DNA of 64,000 bases from Pleodorina starrii. Its lineage: Eukaryota; Chlorophyta; Chlorophyceae; Chlamydomonadales; Volvocaceae. Below are positions 21,352 through 34,700 of the stretch, piece after piece. Under the pieces are notes generated by a model. That model was not told where the DNA came from. It made no database searches and worked only from the letters and a program-made list of their open reading frames with translations. The stretch covers positions 37,501-101,500 of the forward strand of contig BRXU01000057.1 in NCBI GenBank assembly GCA_030267565.1, written 5' to 3'. The position numbers were made by a program, and so were the translations under genes. The first letter of the stretch is position 1, and each line of letters opens with the position of its first letter.

Positions 21352-24300
21352 AGCCGCACTGACGCCACTGTCACTGTCACGTTACGTGCGGTGTGTGGAG
21401 GTCGAGCGGCAGCGGGGGGCCAGTGCCCGGATAGGTGCCCGGACAGGTGCCCACTGCGGTGACGACTGCGGCGACGATGCGGCGCGGCTGTTGCCTCTGA
21501 CCGGTCCTGACCTGTCTTGTGTGGCACGAGGCCGTGTTCCGCGCCCTCGGTCAGTAACCAGTCCTCACCACGGATGGGCGTGGAGGGGCGGAGGCACTGA
21601 AGAGCGCGTGCGTGGTAGGGGAGTGAGAGGCAGGACCTGTGCGTGTGTATGTAACCTCTAGGCGGCATCCTGGATGCCGTGTGTGATGTCGGGTGATGTA
21701 CGCTGTCCCGGCCGAGGCGGCGCGGGAGGACGGGCGGAGCGGGAATTTGGCGCTGAGAGAGCGCATCACAACACCGATTCGTGGGCGCCGTGTATACATC
21801 GCGACATGGATTGGGGCTCGCACTGCTGCTGCAAATGGATCCAGAAGGGCGGCGTGACGTCATCACGGGGGGCACTGCCGTACGTGGCAGGACCCCTATC
21901 CGTCTACCTTACCATGTTTCCACGCGCCGGTCGGTGCAACGGGTCCTCTGTACACTGTCCGCTGTCGTTCCCAGGATGGATCCGTGTCAAACGTTAGGGG
22001 CGAGGTGGGTCTGTGCGCACAGACCGTACGGTTGCTTGACTGAGGGAAGACGCTACGACTGTGCTGGCGATTTGCCATCGAGCGTTGGACGTATATATGT
22101 CGCACACGTGTCAACAATGGAGAGGCATCAACTCGAGTGCTTCATCTAATATTCTTATTTTTTGGCGGGCAAGTCTCGTTGCTGCTGCTGCTGTTGTCGT
22201 CAGGATGCCACTGCTTTTGCAATCTCTGGGTACGGGGGTGCTTTCCTCAGCTCATATCGTAACATTTGGGGATTCCGCGCTGTATTTGCTCCATGAGAGC
22301 GCGCTGCCTCATTCTTTGTCCGTCTGTGGTGGTGGTGTTGCTCTGGCCCTGGTTCTGTGGCCGGGACTGCTTTGCCCCGCGCAGAGCAGTGCGATGCTGT
22401 TCGCAGCAGTCGGCGCTGGCGGCAGAGAGAGCGGATGGATCCGGTTGCGATGGGCCAAGCTACCGTACCGTACTCCTGCACGACTTGCTGCGTGGGGAGG
22501 AGACAGAGGTGGGAAGCTGTCGCCGTTTTCTAACAAAAACCTGCCACTCATTGGCGTACGTTTTGTCTTGCATTGGGACGATGTGCAATTTCGAGACACC
22601 TGCTTTGTAGGTAAACGGGAGACACAGGTAGCTAGCGTGTACGGGATCGATGATATGTTTTTTACAATTCCAGTTGTAAGTGAGGCCGAACTTGGTGTAA
22701 ACCCTTCCATAAAGACGAGTAAGTCACGATAGGAGGAATAAACGCACAGCCCCCTCAACCACCTCGGTAACATTCCCCTCTCAAAACTCGAAACAACGCC
22801 GAACCCGCATGATGGGTTCCGGCGAGGGCAGGAACGCCGTGTCTATCTGTAAGGCCAGGATCTGGGTAAGGGAAGAGGTTATGATGCACTGAGCAGCCGC
22901 GCACTGCGCAACGAGAGGCGTGCCGCAGCTCAGCAGGGACCAGCAATTTCCGAGGGCTCCTTCCCAGAGCCTGGGGGAAAATAAGAAGCCACTCGGCCGG
23001 CAGCCAACGCAAATCAACTTGCCAATTGAACGCCGGACCAGAGCTTTAGTGTGACTGTCGGCGGCAGGCGTCATTAGAACTCTTACCGGTACACTGTAGG
23101 GTGCGTAACCACCGCCGTCCCACATTGCAACAAACCGCAGCAATATCCAATTATTATGCACTTCTTCACGGGACCGCGTGCAGCGGTAGGCCACACGCCC
23201 TTCGAGACGAGTTTGCTAGTTGAGACGTAACGGACAATCGTCCTGCGGGAAGTCATTACTGTATGTGGCAGTTGACCGGTTGAGTAAGGCGCCCTTCCAG
23301 GTGTGGGACAGGTGAACGCGCATTTGGCAGGCAAAGCAGAAACACTACGCGGGAGTTCGCGGCACCAAGATCCAAATAAACCAATGACGAGGAATGACGC
23401 CCGGTATCAAGAGCCAAATCCGGACCTACCCACACACCGACCTTCCAGCCGACCAGAAACCCACTTTCGCATCCGTACAGGGCGTGTCCTCCAGGGGGGG
23501 GTGTGCAACCCCCCATTCCCAGGGCCCTCCGGCCAAAGAGCGGATGGCCGGGGCATCTCATCATGGATCTTCACCCCATTCGCATGCAGGGCTCTGGTGG
23601 CGCTGCATACGGTACGTACCACACCGCGCAGCACTGCACATGTGGACTTGACCGTATGAGTCGGGACAGGTAGGCTGGGCGGGTCAGGAAGGCGCCGAGG
23701 CACCGCCAACTCCCCGTCCCTTATCAACTTAGCACGAAATAATTTGGAATATACCAGGGTGGGCGATACCAGGGGATTCAGCCGCCCTGGCCTTATTCAC
23801 AGACAGTCCGTACATCCATGTCAGGGGCGTGCGGGGCGACTGTTGCAAAGCTATCAACATCGGCGGAGCTCAGCTCAGCTCAGGACAGGACAGGACACGC
23901 AATGACCCCTCCGCTCCATCAGCCCCTTCAAGGCCACCGCTCTGTCGACACGTCCCGGGCTGGCGGGTCCGACGAGGGCGTTACAAACAACGGGTTGCAA
24001 TCAATCAATTCCCAACGGCACGCGCAGCCAATGCGATGTTACGGCGGCAGAAAAATCGCATTCATCATGTGGGTGCGTGTGCGCGTTTATGTGCCGCAGC
24101 TTATACACATACACATACATACATGCCCCCGGGCGCCAGCCAAAACCAGGTTATTAGTTGGTGTACTCGTGAAAGTCGTGTCCGCCAAATGTTAAAACCC
24201 ATGCGACGATGCGCGCATGCATCCGTATTTCAGTTAGTGGGCCCACGAACGTATCAGTGCGGTGCAATGCAACGCCGGCTTGATATCGGCACCAACCGGC

Positions 24301-25736
24301 GCGAGTCAATCTCCGCAACACCTGCAACACAGCCGCTGTTGACATGGCAGCCAAACATGACGGGGGATCAGCTCAGCGCCTCCGCAGTCACCAAGGGTAC
24401 ATGCCGCACGGCCTCTGTGGCCCTGCCCTGCCCTGCCCTGCCCGCAGATATGTCAACCATGAACAAAGCGGCCCAGTTGATTGATGCACGATTAGGCGTT
24501 TATGTTGGAGAGGGTTTGGAGAGGGTTTTCCGTCACTTGGTCGCCGAGACACACAAGCTCGCTCTCTCACACACACGCGGCCAGGTGCGCTCGTATGGGC
24601 CCTATCCGCTGGTCACCGCCAGATCCTGTACGCACACTTCTCATTCCCTGGTCACCAACTGAAAAGTCCTCAACTTGACGCTCCTCAACAGGTCTTGGGG
24701 TCAGGTCAGGTCCGGAGACAGCTCCGCATCTGTACAGCCTCTCACCGCCAACACCACCGCTACCGGCAGCAGCAGAGCCCCCGTTCACCCCCCAACAAGA
24801 CACGTCCGACAGGTCGAGTCGCCACCACATGTATGTACAGCCAGCTAGCGACCGTTCAACTGTCCATCCAACATGTCACCCAACCTCATCGATCGTCCTA
24901 GCGGCCAACGTGCCGCGAACCAACCCAACTACGGTAACGTATTCAACGTTTTGTTCGTTTGGCCAATCCATGGATAAATCGTTAGGTGCTTTATCCAGTC
25001 ACCTAGGAACAACACGTGGCAACACAACCCAACACAACCCAACACAACCCAATACAGGAAGAATTGTTTGCGGGCCTCTTTCGCCACCAACGAAGCCATG
25101 TGGCCATGTGAGCCTCCTCAATCCGGAAAAGACCGTATTCGCGCCGCCATGCAATTCATGTGCAAGCCTCGCCCCGCGGCCAGTGCTGCGTGCACTGCAC
25201 TTCCAGCAGGTGGGCCACCGCTGCTACCACATCTGCCTCCGCCTCCGCCTCCGCCACCTCACTGCACTGCACTACGGCAGACCAGCCCGCTTGTGCGATT
25301 TTTCTTCGGCCAGGCAGGTGGGCGAGGGGCACAGTCCGGAAGGCGTGACACATGCAACCCGCCGTGCACGCCCGCAATAGCAGCGTGCGGCGGCGGGCGC
25401 CGGTCTTGCTCCGCGCCTTCCTGTCACATTCCCTCCCTTCGCGCACCAGGTCACCAGACACCCGTCGACGCGCTGACGTATCACAGCGGACCTATGTGCA
25501 TTATGTGCATGTATGTCTAACATCTCCCGTACATCCCCGTACATCCCCGAGCACACCCAGAAGCCCGGAAGCTCCGTCTGCACCCAGCACCAGCGCGGCC
25601 ACCAGCCATGCGTCGCACCGCACCGCACCGCACCGCACTGCACCGCACCGCACCGCACCGCACCGCACCGCACCGCACCGAGAGCTCCCTCGCCCGCTTC
25701 CGTATTGCCGCCATTGCACCCCTCCCGACGCCACTT
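21352..25736. other. Convergent intergenic region; no confident gene
   Basis: This lies between the 3' ends of gene 1 (+) and gene 2 (-). The longest candidate is a plus-strand frame of 223 codons at 22061-22732, which shows no recognised motif or splice pattern. Short simple repeats occur, including three AACACAACCC units at 25021-25050, CCTGC units near 24423-24441 and a (CACCG)n array at 25616-25680. Some of it should be 3' UTR of gene 2. The nearest minus-strand TGTAA found by eye lies near 23979, which would make that UTR long. Confidence 0.4.
25616..25680 (+). repeat. (CACCG)13 microsatellite
   Basis: Thirteen pentamer units, one of them the variant CACTG, run without interruption. The array lies about 55 bases past the gene 2 stop codon, so it is probably in the 3' UTR, where the transcript reads (CGGTG)n. 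Its pentamer unit opens all reading frames and creates spurious ORFs on both strands. Confidence 0.9.
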
Positions 25737-28700
25737 CTACTCACCCGCTGCACCTCCCCCGGGATCCTCCCGCTCCATTTCCGACCTGCCGGCGCCGCTG
25801 CCCCCCTCGCCCTCCCCTTCTCCGCCGGAACTGCCGCTGCCATCCGCCGCGGAGCTGTAGCCCTGGTAGAGGCAGCGGCGCAGCTCCGCATCCAGAGCGG
25901 CGGCGGGCGCATCGGGCCGGTCGTCCACCAGGGCCGACATGAGGCCACCCAGCGCCCGCAGTCGAGCCAGCCGATCAGCCGCATCAGCCAGCACCACAGC
26001 AGCGGCGGTGGGGCCAGAGCCCAATGCGGGGCCACCGCCACCAGCTGCTGCTGCTGCTGCTGCTGCCGGAAAGTTGAAGAGCCGCGACAGGCGTGGCATT
26101 GTCGAATCAGCGCCGCCGGCGCTGCCGTAGCTCGAGTTGGACATGAATGAGAAGTTCTGTCGGGCACTGGCGGCGGCCTGGTTGGCCGAGGAGCCGCCCC
26201 CGCCCCCGCCGGCCGTGGCGATGGCGAGCTGCGACGCCAGGATCCTCTGCGCGGCCTCCAGTGCGGCCAACTCGGGCTCCTCCGCCTCTGCAAAGTCGGC
26301 GGCAGTGGGCAGTGAAGCCAGGGAGGAAATCTTGAAGAAGCCGCCGCCCTCGGCAGTACCCGCCTTTGAGGCCCCGCCACTGGAGCTCACGGCCCGCGGG
26401 CTGTTCATGCCGCCCGGCCCTATGCTGTCCCGGCGGCCTGCCCCTGCCCCTGCCCCGGTGCCCTTGCCAGTGGCAGCAGCGGCCAGCTGGACCACCTGCC
26501 GGACCCGGTCCTGCTCATCCTGCGGGGGGGGAGAGAGAGGAGGGGGGGGGCGTGAGACAAAGGTACATGGAAGACCGTGGGCGTGTCCGGCTGCAGCGAA
26601 TGGACGGGGCACACAGACACGCACACACACAACTGTGTATGAGTTGCATGGAGGCTTGCGTACCTGCTCCTGCACCTACCCGGGGTGCAGAGAGCCACAC
26701 ACAGATACGGCACAGCACGTAACCGCGTGGGGTGGGCAGCCTCCACTCTTCCTCCCACCCGCTCACGCGGCGATGCAGCCGCCGCAGCTCCTCCGACATA
26801 TTGGTCAGGTTACGGGTACCAAAAAACTGGGTTCTTTCGCCAACGTCGCCTCAATCCCTTTCGCTGCATTTCGTAATCCTTATCCCATTCAATCGCCTTT
26901 CCCTCGTGTTTACAGTTTCCTTCCAAACACCGGCACAGTCCATACACCGGAACATGGTCTGCATCCCCGCCACACGGTACCACCGCCATCACCGCCATCA
27001 CCCTCACCCTCATCAACGAGCCCTCCTCCCCTCCTAGCGGCACGCCCCCAGGATCCTCTGCGCGGCCTCCAGTGCGGCCAGTACCACCGCCGCCTGCCTC
27101 CACCCGTCCAACACCCACCCCACCGCCGCAGCCACATCGGCGCACCCACCTTGAGCCACGCCTCCCTGACCACACTCATGACGTGCAGGTAGCGCAGCCG
27201 CTTGAGCGCCACACCAAGGGCCTGGGCCGAGGACCAGCTGGGGCCGGGGGCCGAGTCGCCACTGCATACGGTGGAGCGCCGAGAGCGCCGAGTGGTGAAG
27301 CCGCTGCCGTCGCCGCTGCTGCCGCTGCCGCTGCCGCAACTTTCAGCGCCCAGGGCTGCGGCGGCCGCTTCCCTGTTCGCCCGCCCCAGTGCGTCCGCCC
27401 AGCTGGCCTTCCGGGAGCTCCGAGGGCCGACCTCCGAACTCTGCTGACGTGTGATGCAGTGCAGCGCGGCGCGCCACAGCCCAGTACAATGCAGCACAGT
27501 ACAGCCCAGTACAGTGCAGTACAGTACAGTGCAGTACGGTACAATGCAGCTCAGTTAGGTCACAGGGTCATCAGGGGGCCATCAAGGTGGATGGACATGG
27601 CGCCAAGGGTGGGGCATGGGCCTAGGCCGGCCCGCATCATCCCGTCCGCCTCAAAACGATTTCCCTCGCCAGCCTCACGCTCGGGCTCAGGAGGCTGAAG
27701 CAGCCGGTAACGAGGCGAGGCGAGCCGAGACATCCCCCCCCCCCCGAGTTGCCGTGTCGAGCGCCTTGGCTTCGGGGCGTGAGGGTGCAGTGCAGTGCAA
27801 TGCAGTGCAGTGCAGCGCCCCGGAGCGGGAAACAAAACCCTAAAACCCTAAATCCATTACGGAGCTCCAGGAGGGAGTACGGTATGGGGGGCTGGGGGGG
27901 GGGGCAGGAGGGTGGAGGGGGCGCTACCCCAGCCCTCGCCTGGGACCAGCTGACGCCCCGGCCGGATACGGCACTGCGGGTTGGTACATGGAAGGCTGCC
28001 GCACTCGCGGATTGGATCCTCCATCTCCCCCGTGCTGCCCCACAATAACCGCTCGTCCGCCCTCACCGCCCCACGTTCCGTCGTAATGCTATTGCAGTAG
28101 ACCCCTTCTCCTCACTCTCCACCCGCCGACCCCGCCCACTCACCAGGGCCGTTGCGAAGGCGAAGCTGTCTCCTCGATTCCGTACTCTCCGGTCATTGAG
28201 GGACAGCTGCAGCTTGAATTTGAGCGCGGCGTTAACGCTCAGAGACTGAGAGGTGCGGGGGAAGGGTGGGAAGGAAGGAGGGAGGGAAGGCCGCATGTGT
28301 GAATGCGTCGAGCGGGTCGCCGGCCTACCCGACTCACACATCTGCAGCCCGAACTCACATCAGCACAGCTCTCCTTCCCTCCTCCCCCATAAGCTTCTCC
28401 CCTACAAGGCAAGGCAAGTCATGGCCCTGCATCAAGGATCCGCCCACCTGCCCCGCAGCCCGTACTCACTACGTGGCCGCCCGCCCGCAAATCCCAACTT
28501 GTCACCCGTCACCCCGCCCCAATGCCCCCGCCCGCCCGCCTGCCCCCCAGGCCCCACCTCGATGAGCGCGGCAATGCTGGGCAGCTGCGGCAGCCAGCCC
28601 CGGCGGATGAGCGCCATCACCTCCGCCACACTCGGAACGTGGAGCTGAGCCACTGACTCCTGCGGCGGCCGCTCGGCGGCACTAGACGTAGGCGCCAATG

Positions 28701-31700
28701 CGGGCGCAGACGCAGCCCTGGGGGTGCCCGGCGGCTCAGCGGGAGCGGGGCCGGGAGCCGCTGTTCCGCCTCCACCTGCCCCTGCCCCTACTCGGGGCGA
28801 GGGCGAGGGCGAGGGCGAGGGCGCGGATACGGTTGGGGCAACCCTGGGCGATCCGCTCCTGGGAGAGGCCGAGCCGCCCCGCGGGGAGGCCGACCCGCCC
28901 GCATGGCGCACTGCCGACACCAACGCCAGCGGCAACGGCAACGGCACCCCCCCCGTCACACCGCCGCCGCCGCCCGCACGTGAGCCCGGCACGGTGCCGC
29001 CCCCGCCGCCACCGGCACCACCGCTCCCTCCGTTGGCCTGCCCCGCCCTGGAGGGGGACCGCATGGACGCAGCGTTGGCGACAGGTGCGGCTGCTTCGGC
29101 GGCGCGAACGGCTGCGTCGTTGCCGTACACGATACGGAGGTACTGCCGTACTGATGCTTCCGTGCAGTCCGGTACTGTGGACTGCAGTACGGATGCCAAC
29201 AGCGAGGGCGCCACGTGGTGCACCCGGGCCCGGTCCGCGGCGTCCTGGAGCGCATCCTCAATGGACTGGAGCCCACCAGGGGGGGTGGGGGGTGGGGGGT
29301 GGGGGGTGGGGGGATGGATGCACCGGAGCCAGGGCAGAGGGGCGGGTCACGGGGGCCGAGGTACCGCAAACGTGGAAGACCACAGGCAGGGTTGTGTCAC
29401 AGGGGCAGGCGCGTCGGCAGCAGCGCCCGCCCGCGTCCTCGCTCCCAGACGCCAGCCGGCCCCAGTACAATATCGTCGTAAGGCGGCGTGCGGCACCTGA
29501 CTCGACGTGACAGGTAGCTGGGCGGCTGGGTGAGAGGGCAGCCAACGCCGGCGGCATCGCACTGCCAGCTGCGGGATCCCTTCCCAGTACTACGGCCGCA
29601 GCAATGTTTTGCAGGTACCGCCAAATCTGCCAAAGCTGCCAACGTCGCGCCTCTCCCTCTCCCCCTCTCCCGGGGGGCGGGGGGAGGGATTACGTCGCTG
29701 CGGTTCGTGTCCGCCAGCCCCGACCCCAGGGTCACCTCGCCTCGCCTCGCCTCGCCTCGCCTCGCCTCGCCTCGCCTCGCCTCGCCTCGCCTCGCCTCGC
29801 CTCGCTCACCCCTTGCAACTGATATGATATCATGTTTTCTTCAGCTCAGACAGCCTCCAGCTATTACAGCTGCACTTGCATGAAGGTCACTTTCAGTGTT
29901 GCTACCGCTTGTCCCTGCTGGCCTCTCTAACTCTCAATTCCCCTGCCTTGCCTCCTGCCTACCCGTTTTCCAAAGGTGAGTCGGGCCACAGAAACCGAGT
30001 GGGCTTTTCTGCACATATCGCCTCTTCATTCTCAGCGAGCACCAGAACTTATTTAGGGTCGCCTTCTTCACCGACTCTGCTCGTCTACGCTATTCGCGGG
30101 TGACCTCCGTCATGCTCTTACCGCTCGGTTTGTATTACTACCGCAGCGCGCAGCCTCTTCGGTTGGTTGGACTCGCCTCTATTTTCTTTCGTAGACGGAA
30201 ACACTTCACTTCGTTATGCCCATATATACCGTTCTCCGGCTGTGGCCTATCCGTGGATAACCTCAATCACACACCCACACCCACCCACCCCCCCACCTGC
30301 ATCAGCTCCAGCCTCTCGTGCATCAGCTGGTTGCGGATGGTCTCCGCAAACACCCCCTGGTTGAGGTCTCCGTCCACATCGAACAGCCGCCGGTACTGCA
30401 CCACCTCGCTGCCGGGGCAGTCGGTCTCAAGAGCCTCCAGAACCTGGATGCACCCAGAAGGAAGGGGGGGAGGGGAGGGGGGGCAGTACGTGCGGTCCTT
30501 AGGGACAGGACAGGACGGCGCTGGACAGTGCTGGACAGTGGGGTGGTACGACAATGGAGTACCTAATCAGGTGCCCCAGCGGGCAGCTGGGAGAGGTTAT
30601 GCGGTGACCCAGACTGCCCGCCATGTAGCGGCAGTCGGGAGGAGCTGGAGCCACTGCCCAGCTGCCTGCCCGGCCCTGCACCGCCAAATGGTCGCTCGCC
30701 GCGTGTTGGCTGAGCGGGCTGCCGGCAGTGCTGCCTAGGTAGGCACACATGCAGCCATATCGGCACGTGGGTTCCTGACCCTCAACTCGTTCTCCCACTT
30801 GCCTCTTCGAAACGAGTCTCAGCCTTGGCAGGGAAGAAGCCCTGTTGTGTTTCACGGTGTGGATGAGCAGGGGGCGGGGGGGAGGTTGAGGTGAGGAGGA
30901 GAGTCGCTTTACGTCACCAGTGTAAAATAACATGACCAGCCAGCGCCATCAGCGTCTTTGAGGAAACAGCAGCAGGGGAACTGGAGAACAGCTGCGGCAG
31001 TAGGGACGCATATCTCCAGCAAAATCCAAGTAATGACCCCACCTCAGTACGAATTGAAGCCTGCGCACTTGGGGTCATGTGTCTCGCTACAGAACACCCT
31101 CCCTCCCTCCCTGGGAAGGGCAGACCATCCTAGCGACCATCCTACCCGCCCTGCCCCACCCCCACAACCTTGGCTGTTCCCCGCTGAACTTGTTGACCTC
31201 CCTTCCGCACCCCACCACCCCGCCCACCCTGAGCGCGACGGCCATGTCCCTCTTGGCCAGGTATCCGGTTGCTCGTCCCCCGTGTGAGGCCCGGTCCACC
31301 AGCGCCAACATGGCAACCAGATCAGCCTGAGGGCCGGGAGCAGGAGCAGGAGCAGGGCGAGGAGGAGGGCCGGGAGCAGGAGCAGGGCCAGACCGCATGG
31401 TACATGATGGCAGCAACCGAGGAGCTCGATGGGGCTGATCCGACCAGCCAAGCGGGTGCGGAGGGATCCACTCGTGGGGTGCGGTTGCATTCATAATCAT
31501 AATCCACCGCGTGCCCCCCCCCGCCCCCTTGACCAACAACGTCCGCAGTTGACTCATTGTTTTATAAAGGAGCATATCACTCCCTGACCCCCCGCCCCCC
31601 GTCGCCGAGGATTTGCTTCTACCGCACCGTCATCTCCATCGGTTCTGTCCGGAGCCTGCTGCGCACCTTGCTCAACACACCCGCACCCACCCCCTCACCT

Positions 31701-34700
31701 ACCCCCAACCCCCTTCAGGGGCCCTGAGCTGCTCACCCAGTGGGTTGGGTCCACCGCGCTGGGACCCATCACCAATCGACTTGATCCAGAGCAATCGCCT
31801 ACCGTTACCCTGCACATATCCCGAGTGCTCCGGCGCAACCATCTCCCCACCTCGCTCACCCCCCCTCCCCCCCTCACACTCACTCACCTGCAGCTCCTGC
31901 TCGTCCCCGCGGATACCCTCGTCCACATCACCCAGAAGAACCTGGAACCACCGAAGGAGGGGGACGAGCGGCAGGGTTGGGGCGTTGGACGCAGGTGAAC
32001 GAACGACACGCCGGGATCATTCCCCCAGAACAGGTAAGTAAGCAAGTTACCGATGTGCGAATAAAGGGGGAAGTGCCCCCCTGGAGGTAGCCAGCTTTCT
32101 CTCGAGCGTTTCTTGTCTAGCGTTTCCCTCAGCTTTCCAGCTTTCTCTCTGGCTCCATGCACGCGCTCAAGCGGCCAAGGGAAGGTCAAACCTTACTTGC
32201 CCGCCACCGTACATCCACCAACAACGAACCGTCCATGCCCCCCGCTTTCCGAGTACGCTTTCGCTCTTACGAGAGCGGAACTTATAAATTGTAACGGTGT
32301 GCGAAGCCAAGCTGTAGCACGACGCCGAGGGGGCAATGGAGGCGAGCCTCTGGCTCCATGCACGCGCTCAAGCGGCCAAGGGAAGGTCAAACCTTACTTG
32401 CCCGCCACCGTACATCCACCAACAACGAACCGTCCATGCCCCCCGCTTTCCGAGTACGCTTTCGCTCTTACGAGAGCGGAACTTATAAATTGTAACGGTG
32501 TGCGAAGCCAAGCTGTAGCACGACGCCGAGGGGGCAATGGAGGCGAGCCATGGGCCACAGGGCGCTGCTACCTCGCAATGCCCCTGCCTGCCTGCCAGTG
32601 GAGCGGAGCCGAGGGAAGCGGTATCGAAGCCCCCTCGCGAGGCCGCCTCTCTTTCCGCTCCACATTGGCTCCTAGCGGCTGACCCCGCACCCGGCACCCG
32701 GCATCCGGGAACTCGGCCCGCTGTGCCGCCAGCTGCAACTGCGACCTCCAACCAAGTACCCGCTCCCGCTGCACGCCCGTCGACCGCTCTCCCCATCGCC
32801 CTCTCCCCACCCACTCGCCCCTCCCCCTCCGCCTCACCCTCCCCCTCCCCCTCCCCCTCCGCCTCACCCTCACGAACAGGTTGCAGTCCGGGTCGTATGC
32901 GTGCTGCCCCAGCGTGTACACCAGGTTGTACGCAGTCTCGGTGACGGAGCGGGGGTTGGTGTACTTGCGCTGTAAACAGCGTCGGTGTACAGCGCAGTAC
33001 AGTACAGCAGGTTGCAGTTCAGGACAGTGCAGCAAAGCAAACCCTAGTACAATATTACAGCACGGAGACGGCACCCGGGAGGGGTGGGTGGGGTTGTGGG
33101 AAGCAGCCTCGCAGCAGGCAAGCCGAGATGAGGCCACGCGAAAAGCAGGGAAGACGTGTGGATGGAGACAACATCTTTGCGGCCCGACTTCCATTTCGGT
33201 GGCTGCGACACCGGCGTCAAGAGCTGCGACCGCGCCCGCTTTCTATTGCGGGTACGGTACGTATCCGTGCAGCTCGCCGCCCCCCCCCCCCGACCCGACC
33301 CGGGCACCCACCCCAGCCCAGCCCCCGCCTCTCTCCCCTCCCACTGTTCCCACCTGCAAGTAAATGGCCACGAAGTCCGCCAGCGTCACCTTCTCAACCG
33401 GACTTGAGCTGAGGCTGAGGCTGGGGCTGGGGCTGGGGCTGAGGCTGACGCTGGGTTTGAGGGTTTGAGGGTTTGAGGCTGACGCTGGGTTTGAGGCTGA
33501 CGCTGGGTTTGAGGGTTTGAGGCTGACGCTGGGGTTGAGGCTGACGCTGGGGTTGAGGCTGACGCTGGGGTTGAGGCTGGGGCTGGGGCTGAAGCCGCTT
33601 CCCCGTCGGTTGGCGGCCTGTGCCTGCGCCTGCGCCTGTGCCTGCTGCCACTCGTCCTTGGCCGCCCAAATGGCGTGAACCATCTTCTCAGCGTCCACCT
33701 TATCCATGCGCCTAGCCGGAGAGAAAGGAAACAGGGTGAGGATGCGGGCAATGCGCACAGGTCCGTGAGCGATGACGTGGGCGGGGGATAAGTAGAAATG
33801 CGATGGCATTAAGGCGGGCGGGTGGGAGAGAAGGGTAGTAGATAGCGGCAAGGCTGGAAAGTAGGATGGCGCGCTGCGACAGCCGTCACGGGTGGCCACA
33901 TGGAGCCACCGGGCCAATGATTTGCCGGGCTCATAAACCAACCAGCCGCCGATTCCTTGGAGATGTAACAACCAGCCGCCGCATAAGGCCTCATATATCG
34001 ATAAGAACCCGTGCGGTCCGTCCGTCTGGCCCAGAAAGGTGTTGTGTTGACCACTGGCGGCTGTTCGTCCCACCCCCTGACCATTCGTGCCTCATGTTCT
34101 CCGTCCGCCACTGATCCGCCCCCACAAGTTCCCCTCCCCGGCTCTCTCACCGCACGCGGCTCAGCCAGCCATCCGGCCAGCCGGCCTGACAGCACACGGA
34201 CAGGCCCCTTCCCGGGCCCGACCCCCGCGCACCACCCCGAAACGGCCCTCCGGGCGCACGCAATCAGGCAGTCTGGCAGCCACACACCTGTTGTACACCC
34301 TGCCCTCGGCCCTCAGCACCCTGGGCACGTTGGCTCCGAAACCCAGCCCCGGGAAGAAGTCGCCCCACTTGGCCGCCAGCAGCTCGTGCACCGGGTTGGG
34401 GGGCCGATCGCGGTGGCGGCGGTAGCTCTGCAGAGGGCGGAGGGAGGAGGGAGGAGCAGAGGGGGGAGGGCAGGGGGGGCTGAGAAAGGAGGGCCGTGGC
34501 GCAAGGCGCAAAGGGTTACGGACATTGGAGTCGAGCCGGATCGAGTGCGCAAAGTGAATATGCGCCCGCCTATGTTCATGTGCCCTTCTCCTCCCGCGCC
34601 TACAGGGCCCTCCTGCCCCGCCCCCCTCCACCCGCCCCCCCTCCGCCCACCTTGCGCTCCTTTGCGTCCACCTCCGCCTGCGCCCGGGCCCTCTCCGCCC

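Noticed and set aside
22061..22732. Plus-strand frame of 223 codons between the convergent genes
   Set aside because: It has no domain, splice context or protein-like motif, and its composition does not resemble the nearby exons.
32113..32682. Plus-strand frame with a duplicated 67-residue unit
   Set aside because: It only reflects the 201-bp tandem duplication, whose length is a multiple of three; it lies in an intron of the opposite-strand gene.
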